A DNA stretch of 64,000 nt, taken from positions 3,537,001-3,601,000 of the forward strand of contig NZ_CP039740.1 in NCBI RefSeq assembly GCF_005153485.1. The letters run 5' to 3'. Source of the stretch: Pseudolabrys sp. FHR47. Its GTDB lineage: Bacteria; Pseudomonadota; Alphaproteobacteria; Rhizobiales; Xanthobacteraceae. A program made the position numbers and the translations under genes. Below are positions 44,733 to 53,381 of this stretch, piece after piece (the stretch's first letter is position 1; the number at the start of each line of letters is the position of its first letter). The notes beneath the pieces were generated by a model. That model saw only the letters and a list, made by a program, of their open reading frames with translations. It did no database searches and had not been told where the DNA came from.

Positions 44733-45539
44733 ATGAACGAATCCCTCAATCGAGCCTTGCGATCGAACTCAGCCTCCCTTCTCGCCCCGTTGTTCGACTG
44801 GCGTCTGTGGACGACGCTCGGCTGGCTCGACATGGTGCAGACCTATCGGCGCACATCACTCGGCCCGTGGTGGATCACCGCCAACCTCGCGGTTTTCGTC
44901 ATCGCCATGACTTATGTCTACGGCGCGCTGTTCGGCATTCCGACCAAGGAATATTCCGCCTACCTGCTGGGCGGCATGATCGCCTGGTACTGGGTGTCGG
45001 CACTGCTGGCGGAGGTCGGCAACGCCTTCATCAACTACACCTACTTCATCAGAAGTACGTCCATCGCCAAGGCGCAGCTGGTCTGGGCGACAGTCTACAA
45101 ACAGCTTCTGACCTTCCTGCACAACTCGGCGATCGTCATCGTCTACATTGTCGTCGGCGTGATCCCGCTGAACTTTCACACGCTGGCGATCATTCCCGCG
45201 GTGGCACTTCTGTTCCTGCTTTCGATCCCGACAACCGCCATCGCGGCTATCCTCTTTGCCCGCTATCGCGACCTGCAGCGTTTCATCGGCAGCGCCGTCA
45301 TTATCGTTATGATGCTGACGCCGGTGTTCTGGAAGCCCGATATGATGGTTGGCTGGCGCAGCGCCTTCGTCGAGCTCAATCCCTTCCATTACCTCATCGA
45401 ACTCATCAGGCGGCCTCTGCTCGGCCAGCCGGTCGATCTGACGACCTACGCCGTCGTCATCGGACTGACGGTGCTGGCCTGGCTCGTCGGCGGCCGCGTG
45501 TTCCGCCGCTATCAGTCCTACGTGATCTTCTGGGTCTAG
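44733..45539 (+). CDS. wzm: ABC-2 polysaccharide exporter permease (Wzm/KpsM-like)
   Basis: A 268-residue permease of the ABC-2 type with six membrane helices. It exports complete undecaprenyl- or lipid-linked polysaccharide through the inner membrane. DMVQTYRRTSLGPWWITANL is the typical cytoplasmic entry segment, AYLLGGMIAWYWVSALL a conserved helix, and FWKPDMMVGWRSAFVELNPFHYLIELIR the C-terminal P-x-H family signature. The ATG at 44733 is preferred to an earlier TTG. It is followed by the ATPase gene after four bases. The pair gives the locus an ABC-dependent export route. Confidence 0.93.
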   Translation: MNESLNRALRSNSASLLAPLFDWRLWTTLGWLDMVQTYRRTSLGPWWITANLAVFVIAMTYVYGALFGIPTKEYSAYLLGGMIAWYWVSALLAEVGNAFINYTYFIRSTSIAKAQLVWATVYKQLLTFLHNSAIVIVYIVVGVIPLNFHTLAIIPAVALLFLLSIPTTAIAAILFARYRDLQRFIGSAVIIVMMLTPVFWKPDMMVGWRSAFVELNPFHYLIELIRRPLLGQPVDLTTYAVVIGLTVLAWLVGGRVFRRYQSYVIFWV

Positions 45540-45543
45540 ATTC

Positions 45544-46302
45544 ATGACCGACTGTCATATTCGCCTCGACAACGTTCACCTGAGCATCCCGATCTTCGCG
45601 CCGGGGCAACAGCGGCTCTTTCGTTCGCCCTTTCGCCGCGCGCCCGTGGGCGGCAATGTCGGCAGGCGCGACGGCAAGGTCTATGTCGATGCGCTACGTG
45701 GCATCTCGATCGACATCAAGCGCGGCGAAAGCCTTGCGCTCATCGGTCACAACGGCGCCGGCAAATCCACTCTGCTGCGCCTGATTGCCGGGCTGTACCC
45801 GGCCACGATCGGCACGCTGAGCGTACGGGGATCGCTTGGCTGGCTGTTCGACGTCGGCGGCGGGATGAGTGCCGATCTCACGGGTAACGAGTGCATTAAA
45901 TATTGGTGTCTCATCAATCAAATCCCGCGGCAGAGTTGGCCCGAAATCATCGACGACGTCATCACCTTCACCGAACTCAATTCCTTTCTGTCCCTGCCCA
46001 TCCGCACCTATTCGGACGGCATGCGCGCACGTTTGTTCGCTGCGCTGGCGACAGCATGGAAGCGCGACATCCTGTTGCTGGACGAAGGTATCGGTGCCGG
46101 CGACCAGGCCTTTCAGGACAAGTTCAAGGTCCGCCTTGAAGGCTTCCTTGCCCACGCCGGCCTGATGGTGATCGCGTCCCACAGTCCGGACTTGCTGCGC
46201 CGCTACTGCAAGCTGGGCATGGTTCTCAACCACGGCGAAGTGCAGATGACCGGCACGCTTGAAGAAGCGCTCAAGGCCTACGAGAGTGGCGTCGGCCATT
46301 AA
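45544..46302 (+). CDS. wzt: polysaccharide ABC exporter ATPase (Wzt/KpsT-like, short form)
   Basis: A 252-residue ATPase partner of Wzm. Walker A is IGHNGAGKSTLLRLI, the signature loop is YSDGMRARLFAALATA (a Wzt-type variant of LSGGQ), Walker B is ILLLDEGIGAGD, and the switch His is in VIASHSPDLLR. It has an N-terminal extension of about 40 residues before the core but no C-terminal carbohydrate-recognition domain such as in Escherichia coli O9a Wzt. Export is thus probably coupled to synthesis without recognition of a terminal cap. It follows wzm after four bases. Confidence 0.93.
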   Translation: MTDCHIRLDNVHLSIPIFAPGQQRLFRSPFRRAPVGGNVGRRDGKVYVDALRGISIDIKRGESLALIGHNGAGKSTLLRLIAGLYPATIGTLSVRGSLGWLFDVGGGMSADLTGNECIKYWCLINQIPRQSWPEIIDDVITFTELNSFLSLPIRTYSDGMRARLFAALATAWKRDILLLDEGIGAGDQAFQDKFKVRLEGFLAHAGLMVIASHSPDLLRRYCKLGMVLNHGEVQMTGTLEEALKAYESGVGH

Positions 46303-46332
46303 TCCGATAATACTGCGTGAGGGGGCAAGCCT

Positions 46333-47502
46333 ATGACCGATGTCGTTGCACAGGAAGCGCGTTGCAGTGTTTGCGGCGCGCCAGCTATCGAGGTAATCGG
46401 CGCCTTCGCTGACCTGCCCCGCGTCACATCGGATTGTCGTCCCTTCCCGACCGGCGGCAAGATCGGCATCTGTCCGTCATGCCATGCCGTTCAGAAGCCA
46501 GCCGACCCGAAATGGCAGTCCGAAGCCACGTCGATCTACAGCCGCTACGATATCTTCCGCCAGGCCGCCGGCGGCGCCGAACAGCGCGTGTTCGACCAAG
46601 CGTCGGGCACTTCGCTGCCGCGCAGTGAATTGGTGCTGAAGCGCCTGCAGTCTGTGTTTCCATTTGGCCCGACCGGGCGCGCCCTCGATGTCGGTTGCGG
46701 AAACGGTCCGACCTTACGCGCGATGTCGCGGCTGGCGCCCGGCTGGCAGCTCTACGGTCACGAAATTTCCGACGTCAACGCCGCACGCTTTGCTGCGATC
46801 CCAGGTTTCCAGAAACTCTATACCGGCCGGCCCGGCGATATCGACGCCAAATTCGATCTGATCACGCTGTTTCATTCGCTGGAGCACATGCCCGATCCGG
46901 TCGAGGACCTCGCCTCCCTGCGCAACAAGCTTGCGCCAGGCGGCATTCTGCTGGTCGAGGTCCCGAACGGCATGGCGAATTTCTTCGACCTGCTGGTCGC
47001 CGATCATCGCAGCCACTTCGATCCTTTGTCGCTGGCCACCGCGGCGCGCCGCGCCGGCTGGCCGCATGTCGCCATCTTCACCGACTGGGCATTCAAGGAA
47101 TTGACGCTGCTGGTTTCGGAACAGCCGATCAATGCCGGCCCCGTTTCCGACCCGGGCGAACCTTTCACGCAAGCCGTGCTGCAGCAGCGGGTCGACTGGC
47201 TCGCCTCGGTGGTGAAGACCGCCAGGGAGGCCGCCGCCGGCGCAAGCCGTTTCGGCGTCTTCGGGACCGCGATCGCCGGCACGTGGCTGTTCGGGGCGCT
47301 GGCGGACAAGGTGACCTTTTTCGTCGACGAGGATCCGGCCCGCATCGGCCAGGAACACGAAGGGCGGCCGATCCTCTCGGCCCAGCAGGTCCCTGCCGGC
47401 GCGGTGGTTTTCGTGCCGTTGTTGCCGCAGGTGGCCGACGCGGTCGCTTCGCGGCTGAAGACGCATGGAATCGACGCCCGGACCCCGCCAAAGCTCGTCT
47501 AA
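46333..47502 (+). CDS. SAM-dependent sugar C-methyltransferase (zinc-binding N-terminus)
   Basis: A 389-residue protein with three parts seen in NDP-sugar C-methyltransferases. The first is an N-terminal zinc site with two CxxC pairs, RCSVCGAP and ICPSCHAV. The second is a SAM-binding domain with ALDVGCGNGPTLRAM and the H-S-L-E-H segment FHSLEHMPDPVEDLASL. The third is a C-terminal domain with FGVFGTAIAGTWLFGALADKV. It may add a methyl branch to a nucleotide-linked ketosugar; some relatives are N- or O-methyltransferases or act on heptose. It lies 30 bases after wzt and precedes another methyltransferase gene. Confidence 0.8.
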   Translation: MTDVVAQEARCSVCGAPAIEVIGAFADLPRVTSDCRPFPTGGKIGICPSCHAVQKPADPKWQSEATSIYSRYDIFRQAAGGAEQRVFDQASGTSLPRSELVLKRLQSVFPFGPTGRALDVGCGNGPTLRAMSRLAPGWQLYGHEISDVNAARFAAIPGFQKLYTGRPGDIDAKFDLITLFHSLEHMPDPVEDLASLRNKLAPGGILLVEVPNGMANFFDLLVADHRSHFDPLSLATAARRAGWPHVAIFTDWAFKELTLLVSEQPINAGPVSDPGEPFTQAVLQQRVDWLASVVKTAREAAAGASRFGVFGTAIAGTWLFGALADKVTFFVDEDPARIGQEHEGRPILSAQQVPAGAVVFVPLLPQVADAVASRLKTHGIDARTPPKLV

Positions 47503-47629
47503 CGCGAAACCTGCCGTTTCGGGGTTTCCCGGTTGATGTGCCGGTCAAGAATTGGCATATCAAGGCCGCCGGCAGCAACGCGCGCGGGCCGGTCCGCCTT
47601 TCCATCATCCGCTATTTGGTTGTTTACCC

Positions 47630-48289
47630 ATGCCGGAAGTCAATCTGTTGACGAAGCTGCCGAAGCCGAAAAAGCGCGACGTCAATGCGCGGGCAACGGC
47701 CAAGAACGAAGAAGTCATCCGCGTTTCGCGCCAATACGGTTTTGAGTATTTCGACGGGCCGCGCGAATATGGCTACGGCGGCTATCGCTATGACGGTCGC
47801 TGGGTGCCGGTGGCCGAAGACATGGTCAAGCATTTCGACCTGAAGCCGGGCGACCGCGTGCTCGACGTCGGCTGCGCCAAGGGTTTTCTGGTCAAGGATT
47901 TCATGAAGGCCTGCCCCGGCCTCGAAGCGTTCGGCCTCGACGTCTCGCGCTATGCGCTGATGAATTGCGAGCCCGAGGTTATCGGCCGCCTCCATCTCGG
48001 CAACGCGATGGAACTGCCCTTCCCCGACAACGCCTTCAAGGCGGTCATCTCGCTCAACACGATCCATAATCTCGATCGCGACAAGTGCATCATCGCGCTG
48101 AAGGAAATTCAGCGCGTGTCCGGCGGTCGCGCATTCGTCACCGTCGATTCCTATCGCACGCCTGAAGAACGCCAGCTCTTCCTCGACTGGGTGCTGACCG
48201 CGCACTATCACGAATATCCGGATGGCTGGATCAAGACCTTCAACGAGGCCGGCTACACCGGCGACTACAACTGGACCATCGTCCAGTAA
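47630..48289 (+). CDS. class I SAM-dependent methyltransferase
   Basis: A 219-residue methyltransferase. The SAM-binding motif is RVLDVGCAKGFLVKDFM, motif II is in ELPFPDNAFKAVISLNTIHN and motif III in EIQRVSGGRAFVTV. The start ATG at 47630 gives MPEVNLLTKLP; an upstream open frame lacks similarity. Nothing in it reveals the acceptor. It directly precedes the two transketolase subunit genes (21-base gap), which suggests a role in the same sugar pathway rather than in general metabolism. Confidence 0.82.
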   Translation: MPEVNLLTKLPKPKKRDVNARATAKNEEVIRVSRQYGFEYFDGPREYGYGGYRYDGRWVPVAEDMVKHFDLKPGDRVLDVGCAKGFLVKDFMKACPGLEAFGLDVSRYALMNCEPEVIGRLHLGNAMELPFPDNAFKAVISLNTIHNLDRDKCIIALKEIQRVSGGRAFVTVDSYRTPEERQLFLDWVLTAHYHEYPDGWIKTFNEAGYTGDYNWTIVQ

Positions 48290-48310
48290 GCGGGTTCGGA
48301 GAAACAATCG

Positions 48311-49126
48311 ATGCACGGTAAAATGACCGGCCCGGACGTCGAGGCCGCGCGCACGCGTTGCAAGGCCTATCGGCGGCGCATCCTCGAAGTGTCGCAGCAG
48401 GTGCCGGCTCTGCATATCGGCGGCGCCTTCTCCGCGGTCGAACTCGTTGACAGCATCTACAACGATCTGATGCGGCGGCGGCCGGGCGAGAACTCGCCCG
48501 ATACGTTCATCCTGTCCAAGGGTCACGGCTGCATGATCCAGTACGTCGTGCTCGAAAGCCTCGGCATCTTGAAGAAGAGCGATCTCGACGACTATTCCAC
48601 AGCGCGCGGCCAACTCGGCGTGCACCCTGACTACGGCAATCCTGGCATCGAAGCCTCGACCGGCGCGCTCGGTCACGGCCTGTCGATGGCTGTCGGCATG
48701 GCACTCGCCAACCGCATCAACGGCAATGACGGCATTGTCTACACTGTCATGAGCGATGGCGAGGTTCAGGAAGGCTCGATTTGGGAAGCCACGCTGATGG
48801 CGACTTCGCTGCGCCTCAACAACCTGGTGGCCTTCGTCGACTACAACCAGATGGTCAGCATCGGCCCGATCGTCGATCTGCACCCGCATTTCTATCCGCT
48901 GGTCGAGAAATTCCGCGCCTTCGGCTGGGAATGCGTCGAAATCGACGGACATGACAACAAGCTGATCGTCGACACCGTCAAAGGCCGCAGCGGCGACAAG
49001 CCGCTGATGGTCATCGCCCGCACCGTGAAGGGCAAGGGCGTAAGCTACATGGAGAACGTTCCGATGTGGCACTACCGCTCGCCCAACAAGGATGAGCTTC
49101 GTCAGGCGATGCAGGAGCTGGAGTAA
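48311..49126 (+). CDS. transketolase, N-terminal subunit
   Basis: A 271-residue subunit corresponding to the N-terminal thiamin-diphosphate-binding domain of transketolase. PDTFILSKGHGCMIQYVVLE carries the catalytic His region, and TGALGHGLSMAVGMALANRI is the conserved loop. YTVMSDGEVQEGSIWEATL holds the G-D-G type diphosphate motif, here S-D-G-E, and NNLVAFVDYNQM its distal Asn. The C-terminal half is encoded separately just downstream, the split form found in archaea and in many secondary-metabolite and glycan loci. It would move a two-carbon ketol unit. It follows a methyltransferase gene at 21 bases. Confidence 0.92.
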   Translation: MHGKMTGPDVEAARTRCKAYRRRILEVSQQVPALHIGGAFSAVELVDSIYNDLMRRRPGENSPDTFILSKGHGCMIQYVVLESLGILKKSDLDDYSTARGQLGVHPDYGNPGIEASTGALGHGLSMAVGMALANRINGNDGIVYTVMSDGEVQEGSIWEATLMATSLRLNNLVAFVDYNQMVSIGPIVDLHPHFYPLVEKFRAFGWECVEIDGHDNKLIVDTVKGRSGDKPLMVIARTVKGKGVSYMENVPMWHYRSPNKDELRQAMQELE

Positions 49127-49130
49127 GCCC

Positions 49131-50042
49131 GTGCGCAATACGTTTTCCGAGACGCTCTACGAAGAAGCCTGCAAGAACGACAAGGTCTGCATCGTCGTCG
49201 CCGACATCTCGCCGGCCGGCAGCATGGCGAAGTTCGGCAAGGAATTCCCCGACCGCTTCGTCAATGTCGGCGTCGCCGAGCAGAGCATGATCGGCATCAC
49301 CGCCGGACTGGCGCTCAAGGGTATGCAGCCTTTCGCCTATACGATCGCGACGTTCTCGCTGTACCGCCCGTTCGAAATGGTGCGCGACGACCTGTGCTAC
49401 CAGAACCTGCCGGTCACCGTCGTCGGCATGGGCGCGGGCATCATCTATGCCTCGCTCGGCGGCACGCATCATTCGCAGGAAGACATCACCATCGCCGGCG
49501 CGTTGCCGAACATGCGCATCATCGCGCCCTGCGATCCGCAGGAATGCATCGACGCAACCCGCTGGTGCGCCCAACAGCGGCAGGGCCCGGTCTATCTGCG
49601 TATCGGCAAATCGGGCGAACCGACGCTGACCAAGGGCGCCGAGCCATGGCAGTTCGGCAAGCTGCGCTACCTGCGCCGCGGCAGCGACGTCTGCATTCTC
49701 ACTTATGGCGTCATCACCAAGATGGCCTTTGAAGTCGCCGAGGCGCTGCAGGCCAAGGGCAAGTCGGTGTCGATCGTCTCAGCGCACACCGTCAAGCCAC
49801 TCGATCGCCCCGGCATCATCGAAGCGCTCAAGAACCACAAGCAGGTCATCGTGATCGAGGAAACCGCGCCGCTCGGCGGCCTCGGTGCGCAGACCAAGCA
49901 GATCGCCTGGGACATGCAGGCGACCTGCCGTCTCAACACCTTCTCGCTGCAGGATGCCTTCGTCGACAACAACGGAACGTGGGAAGACCTGCTCGACGCC
50001 CACGGCCTGTCGACGCCGAAGATCCTGGCCGCGGTGGCATGA
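49131..50042 (+). CDS. transketolase, C-terminal subunit
   Basis: A 303-residue subunit with the pyrimidine-binding and C-terminal domains. FVNVGVAEQSMIGITAGLAL contains the Glu that activates thiamin diphosphate, and GAGIIYASLGGTHHSQEDI the substrate-side His residues. GPVYLRIGKSGEP and DVCILTYGVITKMAFEVAEAL belong to the later domains. The GTG at 49131 lies four bases after the stop of the N-terminal subunit gene; the upstream open frame is not homologous. With the transaldolase in the same locus it could supply or extend a C7 or larger sugar. Confidence 0.93.
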   Translation: MRNTFSETLYEEACKNDKVCIVVADISPAGSMAKFGKEFPDRFVNVGVAEQSMIGITAGLALKGMQPFAYTIATFSLYRPFEMVRDDLCYQNLPVTVVGMGAGIIYASLGGTHHSQEDITIAGALPNMRIIAPCDPQECIDATRWCAQQRQGPVYLRIGKSGEPTLTKGAEPWQFGKLRYLRRGSDVCILTYGVITKMAFEVAEALQAKGKSVSIVSAHTVKPLDRPGIIEALKNHKQVIVIEETAPLGGLGAQTKQIAWDMQATCRLNTFSLQDAFVDNNGTWEDLLDAHGLSTPKILAAVA

Positions 50043-50069
50043 GTTTTTTCGGCGCCGGCCCGCTCAGCT

Positions 50070-50945
50070 TCAATCGCCCGAGCGGTGGGCGATGGAGATG
50101 CCCTGTTCGAGCGGGGTGGCGCGAAAATCGGGAAACGCCCGCGACAACTCGGTCGCGTCGTAGTGGCGATACGTCACGGGCATCTGCCGCGGCAAATTCA
50201 CGATCTCGACCGGGTCGGCGAACTGCGCCGCCACCATCTTCGCCAGATCGGCAAAGGCGATGGAACGTCCTGTCACCAGGCCGAGCGTGCCGCTGCTGCG
50301 ATGGCGCAGCACGAGGTCGATAAGCAGAACCACATCGTCGATATAGATGTGATCCCGCATCTCCTCGCCGCCGCCGAACAAAGTGATTTTCCCCTCCTTG
50401 CGCGCCATGCGGCGAAACCGGTTGGCGCCGTAGGAATTGTGGGTGTCGCCGGCGCCGTAGATGAGCGTCGGCCGCAGAATGGCGAGCGGACATTTGACCG
50501 TGCCCTTGAGCATGATTTCCCGCGACAGATGCGCGGCGCCGTATAGGTCGGCCGGCGCCGTCGGCGTCGCCTCGCTCGTTTGCCCCTCGACGAAGGGATA
50601 GACCGCATCGGTGCTGAAATAGACGACCTGGGACGGCGGCTTGGCCTCGATGGCCGCGCAAACCGCCGCGCCCATCCGCACATTGGCGAGAAAGGCATCG
50701 ATCCCTCGCCCCTTGTCCGGCGTGATGGCCGATAAAAACACCAGCGCGTCCCCCGGCTCCAGCTCGGCCGCCAGTTGCGCGGCGGCCTCCGGAGCTGCGA
50801 GGTCGATCTTGTCCCGTCCGATCGCCTTTACCGAAAACCCGGCTCGAGCGAGGTGACCGATCAGCGCGGCGGCAACAAAACCGCCAGCCCCAAGCACGAC
50901 AACGCGCTTCGGCGGAGCCGGCGGATTTTGATGGTGCTGGAACAT
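50070..50945 (-). CDS. NAD-dependent SDR (epimerase/reductase-like) with altered catalytic pair
   Basis: A 291-residue SDR of the RmlD/epimerase type. VVVLGAGGFVAAALIGHLARAG is the NAD motif and VVYFSTDAVYPF the usual S-T/S-D strand. The catalytic Y-x-x-x-K is DLYGAAHLSREIM: Tyr135 is present but His139 stands for lysine. The C-terminal half with ILRPTLIYGAGDTHNSYGANRF and DHIYIDDV is normal. It is a paralogue of the gene at 61544-62407, which shares the same HLSRE element. It is on the minus strand, convergent with the transketolase and divergent from the aminotransferase genes. Reaction unknown. Confidence 0.82.
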   Translation of the reverse strand: MFQHHQNPPAPPKRVVVLGAGGFVAAALIGHLARAGFSVKAIGRDKIDLAAPEAAAQLAAELEPGDALVFLSAITPDKGRGIDAFLANVRMGAAVCAAIEAKPPSQVVYFSTDAVYPFVEGQTSEATPTAPADLYGAAHLSREIMLKGTVKCPLAILRPTLIYGAGDTHNSYGANRFRRMARKEGKITLFGGGEEMRDHIYIDDVVLLIDLVLRHRSSGTLGLVTGRSIAFADLAKMVAAQFADPVEIVNLPRQMPVTYRHYDATELSRAFPDFRATPLEQGISIAHRSGD

Positions 50946-51155
50946 TCACCCCCCAGAAAGCTAACAGGACTGCGAAAGTCACTTTCCTAATGGTCGCGGC
51001 TGCCTCTGACCAGCCTGCCATGCGTTCTCACTGTGCTCTAAATACCCGTAAAAGCGATCAAAATGGACTTGACTCAGAACGGCTCGTTAGGCTCCAACCA
51101 TTCCAAATTCTCCGCGCCGGACTCCTCGGCCCTTTTTCGCGAAGATTATCAATTC

Positions 51156-52262
51156 ATGCATGTTCGCTATTCTCCCCTCTCGCAGCAATACGCCGATCCG
51201 GACGCCATTTTCGAGGAGATGAGGGCGCTGGTCAAAAGCGGCGACTTCACCCTTGGCAAGGTGGTCGGCGAGTTTGAGGCGATGTTCGCCGCCGCCCTCG
51301 GCGTCAAGCACGCGATCGGGGTCGGCTCGGGAACCGACGCCCTCAAGATTCCGCTGCGCGCCCTCGGCATCGGTCCGGGAGACGAAGTCATCACCGCCGC
51401 TAATACGTTCTATGCCACCGTCGGCGCCATCGCCGAGGTCGGCGCCCGGCCGGTGTTCATCGATTGCGACGACACGTTCTGTATGAACGTCGATCAGCTC
51501 GAGGCCGCGATTACGCCGCGCACCAAGGCAATCATTCCGGTGCATCTGACCGGCGATGTTGCCGAGATGCCGCGCATCGTCGAGATCGCCGAGCGACACA
51601 AGCTGCCGCTCGTCGAAGACGGCTGCCAGAGCCTGATGGGCGAGTACAAGGGTCGCCGGGTCGGCACCTGGGGCATCGCGACCGCCTTCTCCATGCATCC
51701 CTTGAAGATCATCAATGTCTGGGGCGATGCCGGCATTGTCGTAACCAACGACGACGAGATGAACCGGAAGCTGCGGCTTCTGCGCAACCATGGTTTGCGC
51801 AATCGCGATGAGATGGAAGTGCTCGGCTACAATTCCCGTCTCGACTCCCTGCAGGCGGTCGTCGGCAAGTGGATCGTCAGGCAGTTGCCGGACATCGTAA
51901 CAGGCCGCATCGCGGCCGCCGCCCATTACGACAAGGGCTTTGCCGGCATCCCGCAGGTGCGCGTGCCGCCGCGGCGCGACTACACCAAGAACGTCTATCT
52001 GCTTTACATCCTGTTCGTCGAGAACCGCGACGCCCTGGTCAAGTACTGCATCGACAAGGGGATCGAAGCCAAGATCCATTATCCGGTCCCGCTGCATCTG
52101 CAGGATGCGCTCAAGTACCTCGGCTATAAGCCCGGTGATTTCCCGGTTTCGGAGCTGCACTGCCGCGAGGGAATCAGCTTCCCGGTCGACCAGCACCTGA
52201 GCCATGCCGAGCAGGACTACGTGATCGAAACCGTCAAAAACTTCTACGCTGGAAAAAACTGA
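51156..52262 (+). CDS. DegT/DnrJ/EryC1/StrS-family aminotransferase
   Basis: A 368-residue PLP enzyme that aminates a keto-sugar nucleotide. HAIGVGSGTDALKIPLRALGI and GDEVITAANTFYATVGAI are family hallmarks, LVEDGCQSLMGEYKG the Asp contact with PLP, and the Schiff-base lysine is in FSMHPLKIINVWGDAG. It therefore is an aminotransferase, not a lysine-less dehydratase of the ColD type. The ATG at 51156 matches family length; an earlier ATG at 51063 would add 31 unusual residues and lacks a ribosome site. Its stop overlaps the start of a second family member (TGATG, 52260-52264). Confidence 0.9.
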   Translation: MHVRYSPLSQQYADPDAIFEEMRALVKSGDFTLGKVVGEFEAMFAAALGVKHAIGVGSGTDALKIPLRALGIGPGDEVITAANTFYATVGAIAEVGARPVFIDCDDTFCMNVDQLEAAITPRTKAIIPVHLTGDVAEMPRIVEIAERHKLPLVEDGCQSLMGEYKGRRVGTWGIATAFSMHPLKIINVWGDAGIVVTNDDEMNRKLRLLRNHGLRNRDEMEVLGYNSRLDSLQAVVGKWIVRQLPDIVTGRIAAAAHYDKGFAGIPQVRVPPRRDYTKNVYLLYILFVENRDALVKYCIDKGIEAKIHYPVPLHLQDALKYLGYKPGDFPVSELHCREGISFPVDQHLSHAEQDYVIETVKNFYAGKN

Positions 52263-53371
52263 TGTCCGACATCAAGGTCCCCTTCATCGATCTGCAGCAG
52301 CGCTTCGTCGAAGAGCGCGAGGAACTGATGGCCTGCGTTGAGCGCGTGCTCTCCAAAGGCCATCTTGTGATGACGCCGGAAGTTTTCGAGTTCGAACAGA
52401 AGGTGGTCGAATATACCGGCGCCAAGCACTGCGTCTCGTGCGGCAATGGCACCGACGGCCTGATGCTGGCGATGTGGGCGCTCGGCATCGGCAAGGGCGA
52501 CGAGGTCATCACCACGCCGATCTCGTTCGTCGCCTCCACTGGCTCGATCGCCCATGTCGGCGCGACGCCAGTGTATGTCGATGTCCGCGACGACCAGAAC
52601 ATCGATCCCACCCTCATCGAAGCCAAGATCACGCCCAAGACCAAGGCAATCCTACCGGTGCATTGGGGCGGCCGCGTCGCCGACATGAACGCGATCATGG
52701 CCATCGCCAAGAAGCACAATCTCAAGATCGTCGAGGACTCGGCGCAGTCGATGGGCGCCTACTATTACGACAAGCACGGCGGCACCTTCGGCGACGCCGG
52801 CACCATCTCGACGCATCCGCTCAAGAACCTCAACGCCGTCGGCGACGGCGGCATGATGCTGACCAACGACGACGAGATTGCCGCCAAGGTCCGCCTCTAT
52901 CGCAATCACGGCCTCCAGGACCGCGACACCTGCGTGATGTACGGCGTCAATTCGCGGCTCGACGTGCTCAACGCGGAAATTCTAAAGTACCGCCTGACCC
53001 GTCTCGATGACGTCATTGCGCGGCGACGCCGCAATGTCTCGATCTATCAGGACAAGATCAAGGCCAAGCAGGTCTACATCCCGCCGGTGCGTGACTACGA
53101 GAAGCATTCCTACGTGATGTTCATCGTGCAGGCGGAGAACCGCGATGCGCTCAAGGCGCATCTGGAAAGCCGTGGCGTTCAGTCGCTGGTCTATTACGGC
53201 ACACCGCTGCATCTGCATCCGGCCGCCAAGCGCTACGGTTACAAGCGCGGCGATCTGCCGGTGGCCGAGCGCATGGCCGACCGCGTGCTGGCGCTGCCGC
53301 ATCACCAGAACCTGTCGCCCGAGCAGGTCGCGATCGCGGCCGCCGCCGTCAACGAATTCTACGGCGCCTAG
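52262..53371 (+). CDS. DegT/DnrJ/EryC1/StrS-family aminotransferase, second of tandem pair
   Basis: A 369-residue PLP aminotransferase. IKVPFIDLQQRFVEEREELM is the usual start of the family, CVSCGNGTDGLMLAMWALGI the substrate loop, VEDSAQSMGAYYY the PLP Asp segment, and THPLKNLNAVGDGGMMLTND holds the Schiff-base lysine. It differs clearly from its upstream neighbour, so the pair is not a recent duplication and likely acts on two different keto-sugars or at two positions. The start overlaps the previous stop. A PIG-L deacetylase gene follows after ten bases. Confidence 0.92.
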   Translation: MSDIKVPFIDLQQRFVEEREELMACVERVLSKGHLVMTPEVFEFEQKVVEYTGAKHCVSCGNGTDGLMLAMWALGIGKGDEVITTPISFVASTGSIAHVGATPVYVDVRDDQNIDPTLIEAKITPKTKAILPVHWGGRVADMNAIMAIAKKHNLKIVEDSAQSMGAYYYDKHGGTFGDAGTISTHPLKNLNAVGDGGMMLTNDDEIAAKVRLYRNHGLQDRDTCVMYGVNSRLDVLNAEILKYRLTRLDDVIARRRRNVSIYQDKIKAKQVYIPPVRDYEKHSYVMFIVQAENRDALKAHLESRGVQSLVYYGTPLHLHPAAKRYGYKRGDLPVAERMADRVLALPHHQNLSPEQVAIAAAAVNEFYGA

Positions 53372-53381
53372 AGCTTAGGTC

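Noticed and set aside
47624..49138. 504-codon open frame antisense to methyltransferase and transketolase genes
   Set aside because: No domain, Arg/His/Val-rich shadow; the plus strand is certain.
51063..51155. Earlier ATG for the first DegT aminotransferase
   Set aside because: It would add 31 residues with no similarity to the family and no ribosome-binding site in front.
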